Source: Dinghuibacter silviterrae
GTDB lineage: Bacteria; Bacteroidota; Bacteroidia; Chitinophagales; Chitinophagaceae
Direction of reading: 5' to 3'
Assembly: GCF_004366355.1 (NCBI RefSeq)
Contig: NZ_SODV01000002.1
Span: forward strand, 474,768 to 538,767
DNA length: 64,000 nucleotides
Part shown: positions 19,938-26,723 of the stretch, in pieces
Numbering within the stretch: position 1 is the stretch's first letter
How the letters are laid out: each line of letters begins with the position of its first letter
The notes under the pieces: model-generated
The model's input: the letters and a program-made list of their open reading frames with translations, nothing else
What the model was told of the DNA's origin: nothing
Database searches by the model: none
Translations under genes and position numbers: made by a program

Positions 19938-20296
19938 GACCGTCCTTTTTCGATGAGGTGAAGGATTTCTTTGAGTTCCGCCGGGCTCAGCTTTTTCTTT
20001 TCCACAAAAAAATTGACCATTTCCTTGTAGGAGTTGGCGAAGTAGTCCTTGACAAAACCCGTCATGAAACGGTTTTTGTATTCTTCTTCGGTCATGGTGG
20101 CTTTGTAGATATACACTTTACCCATCAGCCGGGACGTGACGAACCGTTTTTTTTCCAGGTTCTTAACGGTCGATGCCAACGTCGTGTAAGGGGGAGCGGG
20201 GGAATCGACATGGTCCAGGAAGGCCTTGATGGTGCCTTCGCCGGTTTTCCATATCGCCTTCATCGCGTCTTCTTCCTGGGGGGATAATTTTTCCAT
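19934..20296 (-). CDS. blaI: BlaI/MecI/CopY-family transcriptional repressor
   Basis: 120 residues, the usual length for BlaI. The N-terminal winged helix begins MEKLSPQEEDAMKAIWKTGE and contains the family segment PPYTTLASTVKNLEKKRFV, which carries the recognition helix. A C-terminal dimerisation half follows. BlaI dimers repress their own operon until cleaved by the partner M56 protease. Two perfect palindromes lie directly upstream of its start. It overlaps the first M56 gene by 4 bases and heads a four-gene unit, blaI-M56-M56-sensor-like protein. Confidence 0.93.
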   Translation of the reverse strand: MEKLSPQEEDAMKAIWKTGEGTIKAFLDHVDSPAPPYTTLASTVKNLEKKRFVTSRLMGKVYIYKATMTEEEYKNRFMTGFVKDYFANSYKEMVNFFVEKKKLSPAELKEILHLIEKGRS

Positions 20297-20299
20297 GTC

Positions 20300-20333
20300 T
20301 ACGAACTTTTCGTAAACCTACGAAAGATTCGTA
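20300..20333 (-). promoter_or_regulatory. double palindromic operator upstream of blaI
   Basis: Two copies of TACGAA-N3-TTCGTA occur at 20300-20314 and 20319-20333. Both have perfect 6-base arms, and their centres are 19 bases apart. The first ends 4 bases from the blaI start codon. A tandem pair of dyads next to the repressor gene is the usual layout for BlaI/MecI autoregulation, although the motif differs from the classical TACA/TGTA sites. Repressor binding is inferred. Confidence 0.8.
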
Positions 20334-20374
20334 ATTAATCAAATTAATTTTGTTTTTATTTATTTTAGACGCGG

Positions 20375-21433
20375 CTACTCCCATTTGAAGGCTTTTATGG
20401 ACCAGGCGCCGATCGCGATGGTCCAAAGGATCAGCCCGCCCACCTGGGCGGGCATCTGCCATATATGGGTGCCCTCGAAGGCGATCTTGCGCAAACCGTC
20501 TACGAAAAAGGTCAGCGGGAGGATGTCGCAGAAACCGCGGAGCCAGTGGGGGTAGCTTTCGATGGGGAAAAATAAACCGCAAAGAAGGATCTGTGGCAAG
20601 ACCACTGTATTGGCCACGGGGGAAATCGAGCTTTCGTTTTGCAGGGTGCCGCTGATGATGAACCCGATCCCCATAAAGATCCCCAGGCCGAAAAGGGAAT
20701 ACAGGAGCATTTCTCCAAAGGTGGCCATGCCGTTGACCAACGTGAAATGAAACGCGAAGTACCCGAGGGCGACCATAAGGATGAACCCGATGATGTGAAA
20801 AAAAAGCCGGCTCAGCATCTCACCTGCGATAATGGTCCGTCTCCGGACGGGGGTCGCCCGCATCCGTTTCAACACGAGGCTTTGCCGGAGGTTGAACAGG
20901 AGAAAAGAAGACCCGAACACGCCCGCCATCAGGAGAGAAAAACCGAGTTGCCCGGGGAGGATGAAATCGATCTGGCGATAGGTTCGTCCGGCTACCAGGG
21001 TCACCTCCAGGCGGGCCACCGAAGGGTTTTGGGGAAACGCCCGGGCGTCGATGCCGCGGATGGCTTCGTGCAGGAGCATGTCGAGGTAGTCGGGTGTTTG
21101 CGTGACATCCAGGCGGATGTCATACGGTGCGCTCCCGGTCACGTGTAGCACGGCGCTGATCCGGCCCTTGCGGAGGGCCTCTGCCTGCCCGGCAGACGTC
21201 AGGTCCCGGACCAGCGTGATCGAGGGAATGGCTTCGATGGCCTTGAACACGACATTGTTGGTGTCACAGTCCGGCGCGACGGCCACTTTGAAGGTGGGGG
21301 TCTGGTCGACCATCGAACCAAATACCACGATAAAGATCACCGGGAATAACAGGGAAAACACCACCGATGTGGGGCTGCGGAGGGTGGCGAGCAGGCTGTA
21401 CCTGGCCAGCGTCAAGGCAGGGAATCTGTTCAT
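20375..21433 (-). CDS. ABC-2 type transporter permease
   Basis: 352 residues from ATG 21433 (MNRFPALTLARYSLLATLRS); a longer frame of 14 codons is less likely. One N-terminal membrane helix (SVVFSLLFPVIFIVVFGSM), a periplasmic loop of about 130 residues, and about five C-terminal helices give the standard ABC-2 export-permease topology. Such permeases need an ATP-binding subunit, and none is in the window. The substrate is unknown. The gene lies upstream of and on the same strand as blaI, separated by 78 AT-rich bases carrying the operator, and is divergent from the PKD-domain gene. Confidence 0.85.
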   Translation of the reverse strand: MNRFPALTLARYSLLATLRSPTSVVFSLLFPVIFIVVFGSMVDQTPTFKVAVAPDCDTNNVVFKAIEAIPSITLVRDLTSAGQAEALRKGRISAVLHVTGSAPYDIRLDVTQTPDYLDMLLHEAIRGIDARAFPQNPSVARLEVTLVAGRTYRQIDFILPGQLGFSLLMAGVFGSSFLLFNLRQSLVLKRMRATPVRRRTIIAGEMLSRLFFHIIGFILMVALGYFAFHFTLVNGMATFGEMLLYSLFGLGIFMGIGFIISGTLQNESSISPVANTVVLPQILLCGLFFPIESYPHWLRGFCDILPLTFFVDGLRKIAFEGTHIWQMPAQVGGLILWTIAIGAWSIKAFKWE

Positions 21434-21447
21434 CGGCGTGGGTTGAC

Positions 21448-21455
21448 CAAATGTA
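21448..21455 (-). promoter_or_regulatory. -7 promoter box of the ABC-2 permease gene
   Basis: The minus strand reads TACATTTG, an exact match to the Bacteroidota -7 consensus TAnnTTTG, 14 bases before the chosen ATG. No clear -33 TTTG is seen. Confidence 0.45.
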
Positions 21456-21539
21456 CTCGAATCGGGGGAGACCACCTAACCCCACTGGTCTCCGGAAGCG
21501 TCGTTCTGGTCGCAACATGGTTTTTCCGGCAAGGGTGTT

Positions 21540-24191
21540 GTGATAGATTTACCGCAAAACGCGCTTCTGAAAACGTTCCTGAAGACCTTACCCGTGGTAC
21601 TCCTATGTGGCATTGTCCTACCCGCGTCCGCTATGCACGTAAAAGGTGGATTTATTCACTATACCTATAACGGCGCGGGGTCTACCTCCGGAACTTCCAA
21701 CTATACGATTACCATCACGATTTTCTACAGCTGTACGGCACAGGGGCCCAGGAACGCGGTCTACCTCGGTATTTTCAATGCCTCTACTTATGCGACGGTG
21801 CTGACCCAGCAGATCAGCACGACCACGTCCGCCACGGTATCCAAAACGACTTATAACCCCTGTATGAGCGACCCGCCGAGTATCTGCTACGAGATCTATA
21901 CGTATGTGTATACGACGGATCTTCCGGACATTTCGGCGGGGTACATCCTGGCGGTTCAGGACGCGTACCGGACCTCGGGGATCATCAACATCACCAATTC
22001 GTCCGCCGACGGCATCTCGGTCACCGCCAATATCCCGGGGACGATTGGCGGGGTGGACTACCACAAAAACAGCAGCCCGAACTTTTTGTTCGGGGATACG
22101 GCGATCGTTTGCTACAAGGGCCCCTTCACCTACCAGTTCGGGGCAACCGACGCGGACGGGGATTCGCTGTCCTACGAATTCGGCAACGGGCTGAACATGA
22201 AAAGTCCCAGCGGAAATGCATCCGGCAGCGCTCCCGAAACCCCGCCCTATCCGTCGCTGACCTACACCTCCGGCTATAGCGGGGCGGCGCCCCTGGGAAG
22301 CGGGGTGACCATCAACCCGACCACCGGTCTGATTTCCGGCACGGCCCCTTCTACGACCGGGGAATATGTGATCGCGGTGTACGTCAAGGAATGGCGAAAA
22401 GGCGTGCTCATGGACTCCGTGAAAAAAGAGCTCCAGATTTATGTGTACGACTGTAGCCTCACCGCGGCGACGCTCAATACCTCTTACCTTAACTGCGGAA
22501 ACTATACGTTCAGTTTTGAAAACGAATCTTCCTCTTCCTCCATATCGTCTTACCTCTGGAATTTTGGCGTACCGGGCAGTACAACGGACACCTCGACCCA
22601 GGCGGCTCCTACCTACACCTACGCGGACACGGGGACCTATACCCTAAAGCTGTACGTGGCCACCAGCGGTGGTTGTACGGATTCGGCGAGCTCCGTGGTC
22701 AAGGTCTACCCGGGGTTCTCCCCCGGGTTTACGGTCGCGGGCAGTTGTTACCAGGCGCCGTTTACGTTTACGGATACCTCTTATGTCAAGTACGGGTCGA
22801 TCAGTTCCTGGAGCTGGAATTTCGGAGATTCGGATACGTCCTCCCAAAAGGACCCTACGCACCAGTACAGCAGTCCGGACACCGTCACCGTGACGCTGGC
22901 CGTCACCAGCACCGAGGGCTGTTCGGGCACGGTGTCAAAGACCGTCGTGGTCAGCGGAAAGCCGGACCTGACCCTCCCTTTCACGGACACCCTGATCTGT
23001 AGTATCGACAGCCTTCCCTTAAAAGCCGTCAGCGACACCGGCGTGATCTATAAGTGGACACCCGCATACAACATCATTCACCCCGATAGCGCGGACCCGG
23101 TGGTGTATCCAAAGGACACGACGGTCTATACGGTCACCGTGACGCAAAAGGGTTGCGTGGATAGCGCGCACGTCACGGTCGACGTGCTGCAATACATCAC
23201 CGTCAGCCTCCCCGCGGATACGACGGTTTGCGCCACGGACAGCATCCGGTTGGATCCCGTGAGCTATGCACTGGCCTACCGGTGGAGTCCCGCCACGGGG
23301 CTGAGTGATACAGCGATTAAATATCCATTGGCGGCGCCCGCTTCCAGTACGACCTATACCGTCATTGCCAACCTGGGCAAGTGCCAGGCCACCGCCTCGG
23401 AATACATAAAGGTGGTTCCTTATCCCAGCGTGACCACCAGTGGGGACACCACGATATGCTATGGGGATTCCGCTAAGATAACGGCCGTCACCACCGCCGC
23501 CCACTGGGTGTGGGCACCCGACAGTAGTTTATATGAACCGGGTACCCTGCAACCGGTGGCGCACCCGGCCGGCAGTACGACCTACCTCATCACGGTGACC
23601 GATACCCTGGGTTGCCCCAAATCCGTTTCCGACTCGGTCACGGTGGCCGTCACCCCGAAGATCGTCGTCTCTGCCGGTGACGACACCAGCATCGTCATCG
23701 GGCAACCTTTGCAGCTCGACGCCACGGCCAACCAGGGGATCACCTTCGACTATGCCTGGACTCCGGCGGATTGGCTGAGCAACGCGTATATCTACAACCC
23801 GGTGGCCACCATCACGTCTTCCTCCGTAGACAGCATTACCTATACCGTGACGGCCAGCACCGCCCAGGGGTGCAAGGGTAGCGCGGCCCTGACCGTCACC
23901 GTGTATTCCACCTTACCGGATATTTTCGTCCCCAGCGCTTTTACGCCCAACGGCGACGGACACAACGACCTCTTCAAACCCATCGCGGCGGGTATTTCGT
24001 CCCTGCGTTTTTTCAGGGTATACGACCGCTGGGGTCAGCTCGTCTTTGCCACCAGCCGCCTGGAGGATGGCTGGGACGGAACGCTACACCAGCGGTTACA
24101 ACCCATCGGGGCGTACGTATACATGATCGAAGCCGTGGACTACAAAGGGAAAATCATTTTCAAAAAGGGAACCGTCACCCTGGAGCGCTAA
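21540..24191 (+). CDS. PKD-domain surface/secreted protein with type IX (type B) C-terminal sorting domain
   Basis: 883 residues from a GTG at 21540; the signal peptide ends near VLPASA. The N-terminal third is a beta-rich domain beginning MHVKGGFIHYTYNG, and later segments carry PKD-type motifs (YLWNFGVPGS; SWSWNFGDSD). Several ~80-residue Ig-like repeats with TTYTV endings follow. The last ~90 residues are the gliding-motility-associated C-terminal domain (VPSAFTPNGDGHNDLF, then VYDRWGQLVF and GTVTLER), which directs export by the type IX system. The role is probably adhesion or matrix, which is inference. The last 17 bases overlap the convergent cytochrome gene. Confidence 0.9.
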   Translation: MIDLPQNALLKTFLKTLPVVLLCGIVLPASAMHVKGGFIHYTYNGAGSTSGTSNYTITITIFYSCTAQGPRNAVYLGIFNASTYATVLTQQISTTTSATVSKTTYNPCMSDPPSICYEIYTYVYTTDLPDISAGYILAVQDAYRTSGIINITNSSADGISVTANIPGTIGGVDYHKNSSPNFLFGDTAIVCYKGPFTYQFGATDADGDSLSYEFGNGLNMKSPSGNASGSAPETPPYPSLTYTSGYSGAAPLGSGVTINPTTGLISGTAPSTTGEYVIAVYVKEWRKGVLMDSVKKELQIYVYDCSLTAATLNTSYLNCGNYTFSFENESSSSSISSYLWNFGVPGSTTDTSTQAAPTYTYADTGTYTLKLYVATSGGCTDSASSVVKVYPGFSPGFTVAGSCYQAPFTFTDTSYVKYGSISSWSWNFGDSDTSSQKDPTHQYSSPDTVTVTLAVTSTEGCSGTVSKTVVVSGKPDLTLPFTDTLICSIDSLPLKAVSDTGVIYKWTPAYNIIHPDSADPVVYPKDTTVYTVTVTQKGCVDSAHVTVDVLQYITVSLPADTTVCATDSIRLDPVSYALAYRWSPATGLSDTAIKYPLAAPASSTTYTVIANLGKCQATASEYIKVVPYPSVTTSGDTTICYGDSAKITAVTTAAHWVWAPDSSLYEPGTLQPVAHPAGSTTYLITVTDTLGCPKSVSDSVTVAVTPKIVVSAGDDTSIVIGQPLQLDATANQGITFDYAWTPADWLSNAYIYNPVATITSSSVDSITYTVTASTAQGCKGSAALTVTVYSTLPDIFVPSAFTPNGDGHNDLFKPIAAGISSLRFFRVYDRWGQLVFATSRLEDGWDGTLHQRLQPIGAYVYMIEAVDYKGKIIFKKGTVTLER

Positions 24192-25191
24192 ACCGCGGAT
24201 CCTTTATAAACGTACTGTCCGTAAGGGTGTACAAAAACGCCTTGAGCTGACCGATCTCATAGTTCGTCAGGTGGTATCTTTCAAGGACGGTCCGTATATC
24301 GGGATAACGCCCGTCGTGTCCGTAAGGGAAAGTAAGGACAACATTCCTTAGAGAGGGCACCTTGAACGCAAGGGAATCCTCCTTCCGGCCCGTGACTTTC
24401 ATCCGGCCCACGTCGTTCAGCGTCGTATCGAGCGTCATGCTTATATTCCGGTAGGAACCATCTGTGAAAAAAGGTTCCGGATGGCAGGCGCTGCACTTTT
24501 GCTGGAAGATTGCGTAGCCAAGGCGCTCGGGGAGGGTAAAGGTTGCCTGCCCCCTTTTTACTTTGTCATACTTACTGTCAGAACTTATGAGGCAGACCAT
24601 GAACTGGCTCAACGCATTTCCAAGGGTCTTTTCATTGATGGCCATTTTTGCGGCAGCGAACATCTGGCGGTAGGTCCGGTCTTTTTTTAATTTCGCCAGC
24701 ACCCCTTGCAGGGTCTCGCCCATCTCGTTCGAACCCGTGATCGGCGCGGCCGGCTGGTCCTCCAGGTGCGGGATGCGCCCGTCCCACATATAGGCCTTTT
24801 GCCAGGCCAGGTTTTGCAGGGCGGGTGCGTTCCGGGTCGTGAGGGTATTGTTGTAGCCATGGCTGAGGCTATGGTCAAAGGTGGCAAAGGCAGCGTATTG
24901 TTCGTGGCAACTGGCGCAGGAGATCGTCGAATCCTTGCTGAGGCGTGGGTCGTAGAAGAGTTTGCGGCCGAGGGCGATGCCTTCTTGCGTGAGGGGGCCT
25001 TTATAGAGGGGGGCGGGCCAGGTGGAGGGGTAAACGAGCGCCACCGGCGTCGTGCCTGCCGCCGCGCTGCCGGCGCCCGCCGCGTCGTCGCGGCCGAGCC
25101 ACGCGGCCCCGGCAGCGCCTCCGGGCGCCATCCAAGCGGCTCCGGCCGTCAGGCCGCTCCAAAGCAACCCCGTGACGATGATCGTCCTCAT
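24175..25191 (-). CDS. mbnH: di-haem cytochrome c peroxidase, MbnH-like
   Basis: 338 residues. The N-terminal hydrophobic export signal runs into an Ala/Gly-rich linker (about 20-47). Two haem c sites are visible, CASCH (near 93) and CSACH (near 235), as in the MauG/bacterial cytochrome c peroxidase family. The ATG overlaps the stop of the MbnP-like gene by 4 bases (ATGA). In methanobactin operons MbnH oxidises a tryptophan of MbnP to kynurenine, and similar pairs occur widely; the same partnership is inferred here. A generic peroxidase is the alternative. It overlaps the convergent sorting-domain gene by 17 bases. Confidence 0.82.
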   Translation of the reverse strand: MRTIIVTGLLWSGLTAGAAWMAPGGAAGAAWLGRDDAAGAGSAAAGTTPVALVYPSTWPAPLYKGPLTQEGIALGRKLFYDPRLSKDSTISCASCHEQYAAFATFDHSLSHGYNNTLTTRNAPALQNLAWQKAYMWDGRIPHLEDQPAAPITGSNEMGETLQGVLAKLKKDRTYRQMFAAAKMAINEKTLGNALSQFMVCLISSDSKYDKVKRGQATFTLPERLGYAIFQQKCSACHPEPFFTDGSYRNISMTLDTTLNDVGRMKVTGRKEDSLAFKVPSLRNVVLTFPYGHDGRYPDIRTVLERYHLTNYEIGQLKAFLYTLTDSTFIKDPRFSAPG

Positions 25192-25901
25192 GGCGCGATG
25201 GCGAACATCTTTGCGTAATTATCTGCGATGTCAGAGGCAAGCACCCCGGGCTGATGACAGACCGGAGAATGGGAAATGTGTATAGGATGGACCGCGTCAA
25301 ACCAGGCCAGCACGTCGGCGGTGATCCGCAGGGTATCCGGGGCGGGCCCGGTACGAAGGGTAACCGTCCTGCGGGCGGTGCTTCCGCCGATGTCCCAGGT
25401 CAGGAGGTGGATGGGGGCGTGGGAAGAATCGCTCTGCCCTTCCAGCCGGGCAAACACATAGCTTTTGTTCCAGGACCAGTACATGCCCTTAAAGGGATCC
25501 AGGTCGCCCGTACCCGCGTCCGTATGGGTGCTGTCGACCCCCAGCAGAAAAGAGACCGAGGCGACGTCCGCCGGGATGACCGGGAGCGTCAGGTCCCGCG
25601 ATCCTTCGACGAGAAAACACTCGTCCGAGTTAAAGAGGACCTGATCGTCCTTGCCGCGGATCGTCAGGTGGGAAATATAATACCGGAATTTCGTGACCGT
25701 GAAGTGTTCGCCCCAGGCGTTGGTATACGACGGTCCCGACAGGCGAAGGTCCTGGGATCCCACCCGCGGGCTGAACCGGAGGACCAAAGAAGGACCCGGG
25801 TTCCGGAGACGGTAAACCGGAGGCCCGGGTCTTGTACCTAAACCTAGAGTTGCTCCTAGAAACCAGCCTAAAACTATCGGAGATATTGCTTTAAGAGCCA
25901 C
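25188..25901 (-). CDS. mbnP: MbnP-family periplasmic protein
   Basis: 237 residues from GTG 25901; no ATG is available near the hydrophobic N terminus (ISPIVLGWFLGATLG). The central segments FLLGVDSTHTDAGTGDLDP and GMYWSWNKSYVFARLEG are those I associate with MbnP, and histidines cluster near the C terminus (HPIHISHSPVCH). MbnP is a copper-binding partner of the di-haem enzyme MbnH, encoded immediately downstream with a 4-base overlap. The tryptophans in YWSWN are candidates for modification, but which one is used cannot be told. A -7 box and a palindrome precede the start. Confidence 0.8.
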   Translation of the reverse strand: MALKAISPIVLGWFLGATLGLGTRPGPPVYRLRNPGPSLVLRFSPRVGSQDLRLSGPSYTNAWGEHFTVTKFRYYISHLTIRGKDDQVLFNSDECFLVEGSRDLTLPVIPADVASVSFLLGVDSTHTDAGTGDLDPFKGMYWSWNKSYVFARLEGQSDSSHAPIHLLTWDIGGSTARRTVTLRTGPAPDTLRITADVLAWFDAVHPIHISHSPVCHQPGVLASDIADNYAKMFAIAP

Positions 25902-25905
25902 TAAT

Positions 25906-25926
25906 CAAATCTAAGGCGGACCGCCT
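25906..25926 (-). promoter_or_regulatory. -7 box plus adjacent palindrome of the mbnP-mbnH unit
   Basis: The minus strand reads TAGATTTG (25913-25906), an exact Bacteroidota -7 box, only 4 bases before the GTG, so the mRNA would be nearly leaderless. Directly upstream lies AGGCGG-A-CCGCCT (25914-25926), a perfect dyad with 6-base arms, placed between the -7 and -33 positions where a repressor would block transcription. Confidence 0.55.
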
Positions 25927-25978
25927 GGATAGGGAAACGAGTTGATACGAGCGGGGTGGATGTGTATACGAAATGTGC

Positions 25979-26677
25979 CTAGCAGTCTCCACCGGGGACG
26001 CACACTTCCCCGCCCGCAATATCCTGCAAGGGTTTTTGCTGCGCCCACTCGGCATACGCCTGGGTAAGAGCCCCCGTAAAGGTTTCGGTAGGTTGTGCAC
26101 CGGAGACGGCATATTTGCGGTCGAGGACAAAGAAGGGGACGCCCCTGGCGCCCAGTTCGGCGGCTTCGGCGATGTCGCGGCGGACGTCAGTGGCAAAGGC
26201 GTCGCTGTCGAGCGCGGCACGGACTTCGCCAGCATCGAGACCGATGTGTTGGCCTAATTGAACCAGGGTTTCCCGGTCGGAGATGTCTTTGCCTTCGGTA
26301 AAATAAGCCTTGAAAAGGGCCTCTTCGGCGGCGTCTCCCAGACCGTGGGCGGACGCGAGGTGCGAGAAACGGTGGGCGTCGAAGGACGGGGCAACGACGG
26401 CCTTGTCGAAGTCATAGTGCAAACCGACCTCGGCGGCCATACGGGTGACGTGGTCGTTGAGTTGCCGGGCTTGGTCGACGGTCATGCCTTTGCGTTCGGC
26501 TAAGTATTCGTTGATGCTTTTGCCGGTGGTTTTGCGTAAGGAAGGGTCGAGCTGGAAGCTTTTCCATTCAACCTGTATGTCTTCCCGGGCGGGGAAGGCC
26601 TGGAGGGCTTCTTCAAAACGGCGTTTGCCGATATAGCAAAAGGGACACATGACGTCGGACCAGATCTCCACTTTCAT
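25979..26677 (-). CDS. DsbA-family thioredoxin-fold oxidoreductase (FrnE-like)
   Basis: 232 residues from ATG 26677 (MKVEIWSDVMCPFCYIGKRR). The CPFC redox motif sits at residues 11-14 in the FrnE/DsbA-like context, followed by the helical insertion (FQLDPSLRKTTG; VGLHYDFDKAVVAPSFDAHR) and the cis-proline region ARGVPFFVLD. No signal peptide is present, so it is cytoplasmic, unlike true DsbA. The family handles thiol/disulfide exchange or glutathione-type chemistry; the substrate is unknown. It is divergent from the helicase gene, with a compact shared promoter region of 46 bases. Confidence 0.88.
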   Translation of the reverse strand: MKVEIWSDVMCPFCYIGKRRFEEALQAFPAREDIQVEWKSFQLDPSLRKTTGKSINEYLAERKGMTVDQARQLNDHVTRMAAEVGLHYDFDKAVVAPSFDAHRFSHLASAHGLGDAAEEALFKAYFTEGKDISDRETLVQLGQHIGLDAGEVRAALDSDAFATDVRRDIAEAAELGARGVPFFVLDRKYAVSGAQPTETFTGALTQAYAEWAQQKPLQDIAGGEVCVPGGDC

Positions 26678-26695
26678 AAAGGGCCTATTTATACA

Positions 26696-26703
26696 CAAAG
26701 CTA
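26696..26703 (-). promoter_or_regulatory. -7 promoter box of the DsbA-like gene
   Basis: The minus strand reads TAGCTTTG, an exact TAnnTTTG match, 18 bases before the ATG. It lies back to back with the helicase promoter box 8 bases away. Confidence 0.5.
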
Positions 26704-26711
26704 CGACACCC

Positions 26712-26719
26712 TACCTTTG
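26712..26719 (+). promoter_or_regulatory. -7 promoter box of the helicase gene
   Basis: TACCTTTG is an exact -7 consensus match ending 4 bases before the ATG at 26724. Transcription would begin at about the start codon, so the mRNA is probably leaderless. Confidence 0.5.
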
Positions 26720-26723
26720 GGCC

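Noticed and set aside
19934-20296. beta-lactam resistance operon (BlaI/BlaR1)
   Set aside because: The M56 proteins lack a penicillin-binding sensor domain and no class A or D beta-lactamase gene is adjacent.
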